Shown here: piece by piece, positions 21,640 to 32,880 of the stretch
How the letters are laid out: each line of letters starts with the position of its first letter
How positions within the stretch are numbered: position 1 is the first letter of the stretch
Assembly: GCA_028751875.1 (NCBI GenBank)
Contig: CM054135.1
Span: 3,684,448-3,748,447, forward strand
Length of the DNA stretch: 64,000 nucleotides
Direction: 5' to 3'
Source of the DNA: Rapana venosa
Lineage: Eukaryota > Mollusca > Gastropoda > Neogastropoda > Muricidae
Translations under genes and position numbers: made by a program
The notes under the pieces: model-generated
Seen by the model: the letters and a program-made list of their open reading frames with translations, nothing else
What the model was told of the DNA's origin: nothing
Databases searched by the model: none

Positions 21640-22487
21640 TGGAGCTCATCATTCTGGGAAGACAGTCCATCTAGGAGAAGTAAAACTGATTTCAAACCTA
21701 CGCTGCCTTTCAGCCATACCTACTCATAGGAAAGGCTTTAGGAGTTAACCCTGAGGAAAATCAGGGTTGGGGTCCCCAAGGCAGTCTGAGGCTGTATACA
21801 GCAACGTTCCGGCAACTCCTGCGATGACACTGGAACAATGTGTATCAGTGATTGCCTTTTCAATGGACCATTCAAGCGACTTGGAGAGGGCGGGTAACAG
21901 CTTGCCCTCCATATTTATTTACCCAGGCTTTGTGCTCTAGAGAGGTCACTCCAGCTTTGCTTTGCAGCGTCAACATAACACGAGAAGCAGTAGTCTAGCT
22001 GTTATAAGTCTGAATACTCAACTGGCATAGATTCAGACTCTAGGGGTTACTTCTGATGGTGGGAGAGGTCATCGCATCTCATTGGGCAGCTCCGCCTTAC
22101 TTAAGCTGGGCTGACTGGTGCTGCCCTGCCACAGTCTGTTAGCTTCACTGGGTGCCTCGGTTTTAGGGAGACAACTGACAAGAGGATCGACAACTGTGCA
22201 CCAGGCAACAGAAAAAGGAAAACTCCCGCCCTGAAATTGCGCACATGGAATGTCAGAACAATGAGGCCAAACTTTTCTGACGACCTACAGGAAGTGAATG
22301 ATACTCACAAGACAGCTGTCATCGACAGAGAACTGAGCAGACTGCAGATAGACATTGTCGCCCTTTAAGAACCCAGGCTCCCAGAAACAGGATATGTGAG
22401 GGAGAGAGACTTCACCCTGTTCTGGCAGGGAAAACCATCAGATGAGGTCAAAAAACATGGCGTGGGATTCATAGCTTGCTGAGGTCA
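21640..22487 (+). mobile_element. RTE-like LINE 5' region and endonuclease start
   Basis: After about 550 bases of non-coding 5' region, an endonuclease reads RKTPALKLRTWNVRTMRP, then DDLQEVNDTHKTAVIDRELS, a QE-type site altered to a stop (L*EPRL), and FWQGKPSDEVKKHGVGFIAC. The WNVRT and GVGF blocks are standard in RTE nucleases. It is cut at 22487 by the next repeat. The 5' boundary is approximate. Confidence 0.75.
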
Positions 22488-22640
22488 GGTCAAGTCAAGT
22501 CAAGTCAAAAACACTTTAATCATCACATGAAGGGCAATTACAATACTGAGAGAAAGATTGATACGCATAATAATCTGGAAAGACACAAAAATCTACATTT
22601 TACATTGGTTAAAACATTCCAAATTGACTTCAAATAAAAA
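22488..22640 (-). repeat. Retroposon 3' end with (TTGAC)n tail
   Basis: On the minus strand: AATTGCCCTTCATGTGATGA, then TTAAAGTGTTTTTGACTTG and repeated TTGAC units ending at 22488. The same terminus occurs on the plus strand at 63655-63717. The upstream limit is not defined. Confidence 0.65.
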
Positions 22641-22649
22641 GTCACGAAA

Positions 22650-22650
22650 A

Positions 22651-22723
<73 letters not shown>

Positions 22724-22762
22724 GCGCGCGCGCGCACTCACGCACACACGCATACACACACA
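22650..22762. repeat. (CA)n microsatellite with CG cores
   Basis: CA repeat with two GCGCGC stretches. Confidence 0.96.
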
Positions 22763-23104
22763 CCAATTGAGAACACAATGTTATTAAAAAAAATGACTAG
22801 AAAGACATAAAGACTTATTATTTACGCACGCACATACGCAACACGTACACACGCACGCGTGCGCAAACACACCCACCACAACATTTCTTTCCTCATTGTT
22901 CTTTCCACGATTCTGCTTCCATGCTTTTCTCTCACTAGAGTTTACTCCAGAGACATACAATGCTTAAATTTTCAAACGAACTACTGTGTATTTTTCAATT
23001 CGCGATATTATGTTTTACAGTAAAATAACTTTTCACAATGTTTATATAAACATCAGCCAGTGATGCTCTTAGTCAGCTAATTTGCGTTAATACACCATAG
23101 TGAT

Positions 23105-23105
<1 letters not shown>

Positions 23106-23165
<60 letters not shown>

Positions 23166-23294
23166 CGCGCGCGCGCGCGTGCGTGTGTGTATGTATGCGT
23201 GCGTGCATGCGTGTGTGCGCACGCGCGTATGTGTGTGCGTGCATGCGTGTGTGCGCGTGCGTGTGTGTGTGTGTGTGTATGTGTGTGTGTGTGA
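23106..23294. repeat. (TG)n microsatellite with CG-rich core
   Basis: About 190 bases of TG, passing through GCGCGC and TGCG/TGCA variants. Confidence 0.96.
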
Positions 23295-23358
23295 TCATTG
23301 CCTCTAGGTAATAAGCATGGAACAAACAGAATGCCTTCATTGCAGAAAGGAAACCTAC

Positions 23359-23521
23359 CCCTACTCTGCTCACGGGAACACACGGTCTGAGGCAAATATG
23401 CGGCAGCACTAGCCAGGTTGACCCGCTTGGAGCTGCAAGTGTTCAGCACGACAAAGCCCAGCTTGATGTTGTTCGGCAGTAAATCCCCTTTGTTGACCTC
23501 CTGCACTGCATAAGCCACGGC
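23359..23521 (-). CDS. Class C GPCR (mGluR-like) ligand-binding domain, exon 2
   Basis: This 163-base exon encodes AVAYAVQEVNKGDLLPNNIK, then LGFVVLNTCSSKR and a SAAAYLP helix. It corresponds to the first helix and strand of the mGluR Venus-flytrap lobe, where LLPN and DTC-type motifs are typical. The Cys of LNTCS fits the conserved partner of the exon 1 Cys. The acceptor CTGTTGCAG is just before 23521 and the donor G|GTAGGT just after 23359. It starts in phase 0 and ends with one base of a Gly codon that exon 3 completes. Confidence 0.85.
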
Positions 23522-23730
23522 CTGCAACAGTTCCCCATGCCTCCGATTAAACGTAAGGTGTTATGTCTGACTACAGAACATACACATGAATTTCATTACA
23601 GAATAATTATTGTCTTTGCAGCATGTAACAAACTGAATGGGGTTTATTCAACTCTTGATATCCAATCATGTTATCAAATAAATTAGGAAGGATGTGGGGG
23701 CCTCAAACGATATAGACCCCTCACACACAC

Positions 23731-23733
23731 TCA

Positions 23734-23796
<63 letters not shown>
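23731..23796. repeat. (CA)n microsatellite
   Basis: About 33 CA units directly before the RNase H-encoding LINE fragment. Confidence 0.97.
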
Positions 23797-23797
<1 letters not shown>

Positions 23798-24947
23798 ACA
23801 TCTTCTTAGAAGTTCAACATCTGAAAACTTTGCTTCAGAAGAAATAAAAATGAGGTCTGAAACAGATTTTCCCAAAAGAGCCCGAAACATAAGCTCTTTG
23901 ATGACTATAAGTACCTACACATCAGATCTCTATGAGCGTTCTAACATTTTAAAATATGATGTGGACCCACAAAGGGCAATTCCAGTTTGTCCTGTTTGGG
24001 AAATGAAGCAAGCTCACTTTGATGTTGACTATATCAACATGAAAAAGAATGAAAATCCAAATATAATGGCAGTTAATGTTCATGCACATTTACAACAAAA
24101 TTACTGTCATTGTCTTAAAATTTATACAGATGGCTCACTTTTAGATAACCATCAAGCAGGTTCAGCATTCGTCATACCGGCACTAAAAATAGAAAAGTCA
24201 TATCATGTTGGTAAAAATCGATCTGTTTTTACAGCTGAACTGATCGCTATTCTCATGGCTTTGAATTTCATTTTAGATCATCCATACTCTTTCTTTCATA
24301 TATTACTTTGTGTGGATTCAAAATCAGTATTATATGCCTTAAAGTCTATAACTTATAAGCAATCAGCTAAACTTATACTTGACGTCAAATACTTCATAAA
24401 TCTTCTGCGTTTAAGAGGAATTCATGTTTCCTTTTGCTGGATTCCTTCACATATAGGATTGTTTTCTAATGAGTGGGCTGATAGGGCTGCAAAGAAAGGT
24501 GCACGTAATGAAAAGGGGTCTATAGTACTGCATGTCCCTCTATCCATTGCAGAGGGTTATCGGTTGTTAGAAGAATCATCCTTTAAAAAAAATATAGAAA
24601 AGTATCAGCAAAACAATCGGCTTTCACATTCAACTCTGAGTGTGAATAGTGTAGTTGAATACATTGAAGACTTAGAGATTCATACAAATGCTGTAAAAGA
24701 AAGACAACTCAAGGCATTATTTTTTAGGATAAGATTAAATGCATTTACAACAAAATTCAGCAAGGATGTTAAATGCTTATGTGGTGATTATATTTCAAAT
24801 ACTCATATCATACTTGAATGTGAGAAGCTAAAACCTCATCTCCCTGCCTTTTCTGAGAATTCCATTGAAGAAATTTTGAACAATGTTAAGTTAACAATTG
24901 ATATTGCTAAGGGTTTATTGTTAAGTCCTATAGGGCATTTATTGTAG
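23798..24947 (+). mobile_element. LINE C-terminal part with intact RNase H domain
   Basis: An uninterrupted frame of about 380 codons ends at TAG 24945. The RNase H core is complete: YTDGSL (24123-24140), FTAELIAILMAL, LLCVDSKSVLYA and WIPSHIGLFSNEWADRAA give the D-E-D-D set. A C-terminal CLCG...H..C knuckle follows. RNase H after RT occurs in I, R1, LOA and related non-LTR clades; RT itself is missing, so this is 5'-truncated. The frame continues upstream into CA-encoded His-Thr codons, an accident. Lack of stops suggests a young copy. Confidence 0.85.
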
Positions 24948-25059
24948 TTATTGTAGTTATTTTTTAATTTCAATTTTTTAATTTTAATTTCTGTTCTTGA
25001 TTTGTTCATGTTAAGAATACTATTTCCTTTGTTATTACTATTTATTATACACACGAGCG

Positions 25060-25104
25060 CATGCATGTAGGGACGCCCACGCACACTCACACACAAAGAG
25101 TAGA

Positions 25105-25160
<56 letters not shown>
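25060..25160. repeat. (TC)n microsatellite
   Basis: TC tract with three short interruptions, just downstream of the RNase H LINE's AT-rich 3' sequence. Confidence 0.93.
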
Positions 25161-25161
<1 letters not shown>

Positions 25162-25244
25162 TCTCTATTCTCACATATTCAGTCTCCTATTTAAGGATCG
25201 TCTGGTATCACTTTAAGTGGAAAGACGTTAAAATTGAAGAACTT

Positions 25245-25300
25245 ACTTACACACACCACACCACACACACCACACACACACACCACACACACACACACAC

Positions 25301-25395
<95 letters not shown>

Positions 25396-25396
25396 G
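25245..25396. repeat. (CA)n followed by (GATA)n microsatellite
   Basis: CACAC with CCA interruptions to 25301, then about 23 perfect GATA/AGAT units. Confidence 0.97.
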
Positions 25397-26349
25397 TAGA
25401 TATGTGTGTATCATAGAGAGAGGGGGTCTGTAACCCACTGGGCGCTGACAAGAACTATGCTATATTTAACGGGCGTACTCACTCTTCTGAATGTGTATTA
25501 TATACATGACCCTCCTTGAAGATGCTGGGGGTAGGGGGATCCAGTATAAATAGTATACCCACATTTTGAAAATTCTGTGCTAGGAAATTCCTACTTTCTT
25601 CCCTTTTTTGGCTTTTTTCTACTGTTTCTCTTCCTGTCATCTCTTTCTTCTTTATTTCCTACCTTCTTGTGTCAGTTTCCTGCCTTTTGTTAAATAAAAC
25701 AAAATCATTGTCACATATTCATCATAATCTCTTTTCCCATCTTCATTCTTAACCACCTTTTCCTTCTGGAATGCCTTTTTTCTGTCTTGGTTTTTCAGCT
25801 GCCGAAGGGTTGCCACAAGTAACCCTAATCCCAAGGTAGATCTAGTAGTTAAGGGATAGTTGCATGTAAATTACCCAGTCACAAACGATGCCCCATATGG
25901 ATTTCCGCAGGGTGCTTTCCATTAAGATTTCATATAAATCCTCTTCCTTGGTGTGGCAGCTTTGTCGAGATGACTGTTTATGTCTGCTCTCATTGAGCCT
26001 ACACTCCATGTCATTTTTAAGCTAAAATCAAAATAAGAGAAGGAGAGTTGTGAAGGAGTTTGAATTTGCTAGATACGTTCCAGCAATTTAGAGAGAGACA
26101 AGAAAGAGTAGCAGGTTTAAGCTTAGTTGCCTGGTAGTCAAGGGGACAGATATAGAGTGATTTCTATCAAGGCTAAACCTGTTATTTATTGTTAACAGCT
26201 TAAAAGACACAGATGGAGACTGAAAAACCGTTGGTAAATTAAGAAATGGGTCACTGGTAGTTGAGTGCACCACAAAAAAGCAGTCTGACATGCTACAAAA
26301 AGTACCCATTTGGTTATATGCCTTGCTAGAGTAACCCCCCTCCCCCCAT
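25397..26349. other. No gene recognised
   Basis: Intronic sequence with pyrimidine-rich stretches around 25590-25700. I see no protein motif, RNA gene or element terminus. Confidence 0.6.
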
Positions 26350-27370
26350 ACACATACACACACACACCTGAAGGATTGTAATGCAGTCACAAGGTGTAGG
26401 GACCTGCAGGGCATGCTGGTAGCATAGCTGTTAATTTTTCGTATGAACTAGGAGCAGATTAGTAAGGGGGAACAGTGTCCCTACAAGCAACCTTTTTCCT
26501 CATTTTCTACAGAACAATTCTATTGCAAGAGATGAAGGTTGATTATATGAAAGTGAAAGTGTCATTGCATATTCCTTTGCTACTCAGCTGTTTTCGATGT
26601 CCAAAGTTTGGTCATGTGTGAGACAAATTCCCTGAAAGGAAGTGTATGGAGCATGTTCAAAGGCAGTACACGAGAGGGAAAGTCTGGAACCCCTTACTAT
26701 GTGAACTGTGAAGGCATCCACACAGCCTCAACCAGGCAATTACCTCTTTGGCTTTTGGAGACAGACATCCAGATGGTGAGGGTAGAAAAGAAGATCTTTC
26801 ACGCAAAAATAAAACACAAGGCATTAACACTAGCAGTGGTATTTGCTTCACAGTGATGGTAAAAATCATGTCCATTTCAATTGGGTATCAGACAGACTTT
26901 GACAGGGACGCTCCCAGATCTGTGATGGCTATATACAGCCAACTGAGCAAAACGGAAGTTTCTCCCACTTTGATAGCCTCTAGCAGGGCCCTTTAATCAC
27001 TGCTATGCGTTCCTTTGACGCTTAAAGAATGCTTGTTCCCATCCAGAGGCTCAACCTGCCAACTGCTGGACTATTAATGACAAACTGGCCCTCCTCCAAA
27101 ACCAGTTGAGGGCCAGAGCTGGTTGATGTATTGTGCTTCAGAAAGCACTGAGGTGGTGGTAGTGACATGGGGAGGGGGGTCAAATTACTTTGCCTCCCAA
27201 AAATGAAACCTTTTGAACTCTTTTCATACACCTAAAATATTAGAGAGAGACTTCATGCTTGAAAACCCTTTGGCAGTGTTCTCTGATTTCAGGCTCTGGC
27301 ATGGTATGACTGAACAACTATTTGTAGACTATGACAAGCATTTCACATTGAAACTCTGAGGTCGTATTCA

Positions 27371-28665
27371 ATAATAATAATAATAATAATAATAAATAAT
27401 AATAATAAATGGAACTTATACAGCGCTATATCTTGCAAAGAACAGAGATAAGCTCTGGAGGGTCCTGGAGCAGTATGACATCAAGGGCCAGCTCTTAGAT
27501 AACATCAGAGCTGTATACAACAACAGCAAGAGTGCAGTTCACACTCCAAGTGGACTTTCCAACTGGTTCCCTGGGACGTCTGGGGTGAGACAGGGCTGTG
27601 TCCTTTCCCCTCTGCTCTTCATCATATATGGACCAGATCACAAAGGAAGCCAACTCAGACCTGGAGGCACTCAACGAATTTCTGTTTGCTGATGATCAAG
27701 TCATGATCAATGATAACAAAGACAAGCTGCAAGAGCACACAGACCAGCTCAATACATGCTTTGAAACCTATGGCATGAAAATCAGCGTAAGCAAGACCGA
27801 AGCCATGACAGTCAGTAGAACTCCAGAAAAGCTCAAAATCAACATCAACGGAGCCCAACTAAAGTGAACGACTGAATTCAAGTACTTAGGCAGTATATTC
27901 ACAGAAGATGGAAAACTGGACAGAGAAATAGAAACACACTGTCAAAAAGCAAACCAGTCAGCTATCAACTTGCCCCACTTCTGCGACATCCTAACATCCC
28001 TATGAGCACCAAGGCAAAGCTGATCAATGCCATCTTCCTGCCAACTCTCACTTACCAGTGCCAGACATGGCCCCTGACAAAAGCCCTGGAGCAGAAACTG
28101 GTAACGTGTGAGATGAAGTGCTTAAGGAAAGCTGTCAACAAGACCAGGAGAGACAAGATAAGAAACGAGGTGATCAGAGACATGGTAGGAGCCACACCCC
28201 TCCTACACCATATTTAACAACAACAAACCAAGTGGTTTGGGCACCTCACATGGATGCCGCCAAACCAGCCAGCCTTGCGTGCTTACAACTTGAGGTACTC
28301 TGGCACGAGGGCCAGAGGTAGACCCAGGTGACGCTGGCGTGATTCCGTGGCATAAACACTGAAAGTCCATAGATTATCCCTCCTCCAAGCTACCCGCCTT
28401 GCAGCAGACAGACAGTTATATCTCCCCGCGATGCCACAGAGTACAAGCGGAAGGAAAAAGTAAAGTAAAGTATATCTTGCAAAAACAAATCAAAGCACTT
28501 GCATTTAACCTATTTTTTATACAGTCGTGCAACCAATAACAAACAATCAATAGTTTAAGCAAACAGATACTACAAACATAGTACACTTTAGACTAAATCC
28601 ATGAAATGAAAATTACAATAGTCAAAACCAGTTTTTCAAAGCACACACACACACACACACACAAT
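27371..28665 (-). mobile_element. Family A LINE 3' end (copy E), split by an RTE insertion
   Basis: The (ATT)n tail and AGCGCTGTATAAGTTCCATT lie at 27439-27371. The rest of the 3' UTR (CAAGTGCTTTGATTTG...) continues at 28471-28665. The break carries a 13-base duplication TATATCTTGCAAA at 27427-27439 and 28471-28483, proving the RTE inserted later. Confidence 0.85.
27440..28470 (+). mobile_element. RTE-like LINE, 5'-truncated, with 13-bp target-site duplication
   Basis: RT from upstream of motif B to the C-terminus: SGVRQGCVLSPLLFIIYMDQ (27578), LFADDQVMI (motif C, 27682-27708), ISVSKTEAMTVSR, EFKYLGSIF, LTYQCQTWPL, and an RDMVGATPLLHHI block. Stops at 27865 and frameshifts near 28005 and 28120 show decay. 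It ends in AAAGT repeats (28455-28470). Confidence 0.85.
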
Positions 28666-29590
28666 AGGGAATAGTTGCATTTGTTAGTGTGGATAGCCAG
28701 TGTTGTCCCCATCCCTAAACCTGATAAGGATCTAAAAGACCCTAATAACTACAGAACAATAGCTTTGACAAGTTGTGTTTGTAAGTTGCTGGAGAATATG
28801 GTCAACTCTTTTCTTGTGTGGAAACTGAAATTGAATGGCCTTCTTGTCAAGATGCAGTGTGCTTTTCCTAAAATAATAAAAGAAATTCTAGAGGTGACCC
28901 ACTTGTCTATCTGATGATGACTGCTTGTAACACTTTCATAAACAAAGAGCACATATTTACTGTCTTCATTGATTTGGAAAAGGGTAATGATACAACTTGG
29001 AAATACGACATTTTCTTGAATCTGCCTTATGTTGGTTTTGGGGTTTGTTTTTATTTTTTAAGAACTTCCTAGTAAAGTGGTAGTTTCAGGTACTGGTTGG
29101 GTCCACATCTTGGAGCAAGATATGGGTATTCCAAAGGGCAGAACAAGCATCTTTTCTCCCATCCTCTTCAGTAAGAAGATAAATGACATCTTCAGTTTCG
29201 TCTACTAGGATATGGAATGATTCCTTTTTGTGGACACCTTTGCCTGTCCACTATGGACAGTACATTTGCAGGAGTTCAGAGACAGGTTCAGCCTTTCATC
29301 AGCAAGGTCCAGGAATGAGCTGAGGACAACCACTTAAAGTTTTTTGCCAAGAAATAAAATGTGTCATCTCCAATGTCAAGTTTCAAGAACACTTTCCTGA
29401 TCCAGTCAAACACTTGGGGAAAATCTAAAATTCTGGTAGTGATGGAAGCCAAAGTGTTCAGTCTCATTTTTGATTAGAGGCTGAATTTCAAAAGTGACAT
29501 TCAATGCCTGAAAACGTCATATCAGAGAGCTTTGAAACTTCTGGGAATGATTGTACACATTTGTACAGGATACTTGTGTATTCAGATTGT

Positions 29591-29591
<1 letters not shown>

Positions 29592-29653
<62 letters not shown>
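29592..29653. repeat. (TC)n microsatellite
   Basis: Pure TC between family J copy 3 and a segment beginning TATGGGGGTCACATGACG. Confidence 0.97.
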
Positions 29654-29656
<3 letters not shown>

Positions 29657-30780
29657 GGGGGTCACATGACGTGAAGCAAAGCAACAGGGTGTGTTTGTGA
29701 ATGAGCTACAACAAAAGATCATCATTTATTCATCAGAATGCCAGTAATTGGACTTCCAAGTGCGTAGGAGATTGTCTTAAATGCTTTGCTGACAATTTGG
29801 TATCTAGCTGAAAGATAGCTGGTGAGGGCCACAACAGCACTGTTGTGCTAAGATTGGAACTTGTTTACTGTGTCAATTAATTGGGCAGAACCTGTGCTGA
29901 ACAGAAACACACAGGTTAGTATTATGGGAAAAAGGCCCCCTGCCAGGTTTGGCGTGATCAGGAAAGCAGCCGACAACAGAGGTAACAGAAAGAAATGTTG
30001 AAATAAACTAATCCTCCTGTCAACAATTCGTGTTAATTCATTAAAGAAGGCCAGAAATTTTCAACAAGCACTGGCACACAAGACAACACAACACCCAACA
30101 AGGAATGCTGTGATATAATGCATGGAACATATCTGCAGCTTCCACGTGCAAGAGACAACAGCAGCGTTGTATTTCTCTAGCCCCTTGAGGCTGACAGTGT
30201 GCCAATAGTTGAAAAAGGAGGGCAGGATTTAAGTTGGTGTTGTAAGATTTTGTGTTACCTCTCTGTGATTAGAGAACTGAAACATGATCAAAGAAACTAA
30301 TCTTCCCAGAAACTGACTTGCATCAATCAAACAACAGAGATGTCTGCTGTGTGATTCAGATGACCTTGTTCTGGGTTATAGGTGTATTGATGAGGGTGGG
30401 GAGTGCACATACTGATTCATTAAGTAAAAGTAAAGCTATATGCTACCAGTAGAACTTGTCCAAGTGTTCTGTTTCTAAAAAAAGTGCTTTCCTGCTCTTC
30501 ACAACAGGGACACCAGGGGACCCACAGAAGAGAAATGGAAGCTTTTGGATGCACACTCACCTCTACCCTGGCTGTTGGCGTCATCTCTGTAATATACAAA
30601 GGCTTTTTCTGTGACAGCCTGACTCTGTGGAATAGCTAATAGTAGATTAGGTAATCATGTAAAGAAAAACAGTACCAGGATTCCATGTCATTTTAATTAG
30701 ATCACATTTGTCTCTGTTTCCTGGGAAGTAGTGTCAAATGACTTAACAGCTTTCATAGTAGTGTTGTTCATTGATTCACT
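29654..30780. other. Unassigned segment between two (TC)n tracts
   Basis: Begins TATGGGGGTC directly after TC, as the two family T 5' ends begin GGGGG directly after TC, but no ORF1 or other coding sequence follows and similarity does not extend. It may be a diverged 5' UTR of a related element or plain intron. Confidence 0.4.
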
Positions 30781-30781
30781 G

Positions 30782-30862
<81 letters not shown>
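30782..30862. repeat. (TC)n at 5' end of family T copy 2
   Basis: TC tract with a few single-base interruptions, ending CTCACTCTTGGGGG where the element begins. Confidence 0.95.
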
Positions 30863-31110
30863 ACTCTTGGGGGCTCTTGGTGTGAGCAATGCTGATCAGA
30901 CACACTTTTCTGGGCTCTCCTATCAATTACTGCTTTCTCTGGATACAGTGAAAGTAGTAACTCCAAAGTTGGTCAGTGACTGTGTGAAGAACTATACCTT
31001 GCTCTTCTCTGGCATTCCGGTCTGTTTGTGGCCAATTTTTGTCTGTATTTATTTCTTTCATGACAAAGTGAGCCACATTCAAATCAGCCATGAGAATTAC
31101 AGTGTAACAA

Positions 31111-31980
31111 TTGAGGAGTGGTGCATACAGTGTCATGCTTGGTGTGCTCCTCTTTCTACTTTTCTACAGAGATTTAATCCATCATTGTCAAAATGTCAAT
31201 CTGAATCCAGGACCCACCCATAAAACTGAAGAAGGACAACAATCTACGCTGTCCGGAATTGGAAGCAGCTCTCGTTGGGACAGCACTGATAAATCCAGAC
31301 CTCCCAAGGCAACAATGCCAACACTGTCACCTGATTCTGCTTCAACAGACATTAAGATTATGCTCAGGGATCTGCAGTGTACATGCAACACAACGAGGGA
31401 AAGCAATAAAGACATCAAAACAAGCTGTTCTAATCTCAAGGGAGAGATTAACAGTATAAAGAAGCAAATGCAAGACAGAGAATGAAAGTCTGCGGAAGGA
31501 AAATGATAAGTTAAGTGAAAGAACAGAGTTCTTGGATAAGAAAGTTGACGATCTGGAGGGAAGATCTAAAAGAAACAACATTATAATTCAAGGAATCCCT
31601 CAAGAGGAAAAAGAGTCTTGGCAGGAATCTGAGGATCATGTGCAAGAAATGTTCACGGACAAGCTAGAATTTTCTTGGAGCATTCCTTTTGACTGAGTGC
31701 ATTGTCTTAGTGCCAAGCCCAATGCCCCCTTTGTTGCCTGCTGTACATTTTTCAAGGACAAGGGAAAAATTCTTCAAGCAATGTAGAAACTGAAGGGGAG
31801 TGGGGTCTTCATTGGCAAAGACTTCTCTTTTTGGGTAAGAGAAATCCAAAGGAAGCTGGTGCCGCACCTGAAGACAGCCAGAAGTTGGGACAAAAGGGCA
31901 TTGATGGTGTATGACCACCTCATCATAGAGGGCAAGAAGTTTGGCCTGGATGACAGAGATCAGCTGTGTCCTCTGAAATA
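31111..31980 (+). pseudogene. Family T ORF1 protein, copy 2, frameshifted
   Basis: An N-terminal hydrophobic leader (VMLGVLLFLLFYRDL) is followed by a 2A-like NVNLNPGP and a Ser/Thr-rich spacer. The coiled-coil region crosses a frameshift near 31480, then ERTEFLDKKVDDLEGRSK. The RNA-binding part reads NNIIIQGIPQEE, CCTFFKDKGK, KLKGSGVF and VYDHLIIEGKKF. Stops lie at about 31694 and 31786. Domain order equals copy 1 at 14696. Confidence 0.85.
31186..31215 (+). other. 2A-like peptide motif (NPGP intact)
   Basis: Encodes CQNVNLNPGP after a hydrophobic leader. NPGP, the site of ribosome skipping in 2A peptides, is intact, but the consensus Asp and Glu are both Asn. Copy 1 has the acidic residues and lost the Gly, so the ancestral motif was probably complete. 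Confidence 0.75.
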
Positions 31981-31999
31981 ATGGTCTGGCTGGCCCTAC

Positions 32000-32880
32000 A
32001 GCAAGAGTCTGTCCAGACCAGAAACTGTAGAGGGCATAAAAAGAAAACAGTCACCGCATGCACAGAATATCTATGGTACAGTTTCACATACTAAGAAATG
32101 GAGCTAAAGGGTGGTTGAATTGTGCTGATGCTGAAATGGGAGAGAGTGTAAAACCTGTGCATGGTTAGTGTAGTGTGTGTTGCATGTATAAGAAAAGTTG
32201 TAAACAAACAAAAGAGTGTGATGTTGAAGAGTTCAATGTTACTGCATCAGCAAACAATCTAAATATAAATGGGAATTGGATATGCAACCAGAATAAAGTT
32301 TATACTAATTCCAGCACAAAACAAACTGTTACAAGAGTTGAAAGTAAAGTTTTGCCTTGTTTATATGAAAGTGAATCATGCTCTTTCAGATTCTAAGCTG
32401 TTCAGCACACACAGTCGATTGAGGTGACAGTTGGAACAGTGAGAGAAAATGAAAGTAAAAGTAGAAGAAAGAGTGAAGGGGGGGACATGGTAGAGAGAGG
32501 AATATCACCTGTAAGGGTGTCCGAGATGAGGGGGAGCAAGGTGGTGCCAGAGAGAGTGGGGAAGAGTGCGAGAGGGAGGGAGAAAATGAACACTATGATG
32601 GTGACAGTGAAAAAAGAGATAAGAGTGAGGGAGGTGGCAAGAGAATGGATGAGTGTGAGGACTGAGTTGAGAATGGTAATGGTGAGGGTGGTGGTGAAAA
32701 AGAGAATGAATGTGAAGGAGGAAGGGAGAATGAGGACGGTACAGGTGGGCAGGCCCATGACACTTCACGTGACTCCAGCTATGAAAGGGATGAAGGAGAT
32801 GTCAGTAATGGAGGTGGTGAGTCTAGGAACAATAATCCTGCTGACCTGAGCTTTGGAGTTCGCAGTGCTGTTGTAAATAA
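32000..32880 (+). other. Family T inter-ORF / ORF2 N-terminal spacer, copy 2
   Basis: Purine-rich (GAGTG, GGTGG) sequence between ORF1 and the endonuclease. A short open frame at 32424-32849 is low-complexity and unlikely to be a protein. It corresponds in place to the 39-base repeat array of copy 1 but is not the same sequence. Confidence 0.5.

Larger units (their letters stand above)
21102..23358 (-). other. Intron 2 of the class C GPCR gene
   Basis: 2257 bases bounded by GTAGGT (23358 side) and TTGTAG (21102 side). It contains an RTE 5' part, a (TTGAC)n-tailed repeat and two CA/TG microsatellites. The 21102-21640 stretch shows no recognised element. Confidence 0.8.
26370..29590 (+). mobile_element. 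Family J Jockey-like LINE copy 3, interrupted
   Basis: Degraded Gag (26370-27010) with CFRCPKFGHV then stop, matching copy 1. A Pro-rich tail follows (27040-27190). A family A fragment carrying an RTE copy is inserted at 27371-28665. RT resumes at about 28680 (VVPIPKPDKDLKDPNNYRT), then a PKGRTSIFSPILFS block (29130) and LFVDTFA in place of VDDF. The endonuclease is absent, so a deletion accompanied or preceded the insertions. It ends at a (TC)n tract. Confidence 0.8.

Noticed and set aside
25302..25396. CRISPR-like array (regular GATA repeats)
   Set aside because: Repeats are 4 bases without spacers; it is a microsatellite in eukaryotic DNA.
30561..30586. 26-base mini-exon (TTACAG before, GTGAGT after, minus strand) inside the receptor intron
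   Set aside because: Exons 1 and 2 already join in phase 0/0; a 26-base exon would break the frame. Probably chance splice-like sites.
32424..32849. 141-codon open frame
   Set aside because: Low-complexity purine-rich spacer between family T ORFs; composition explains the openness.
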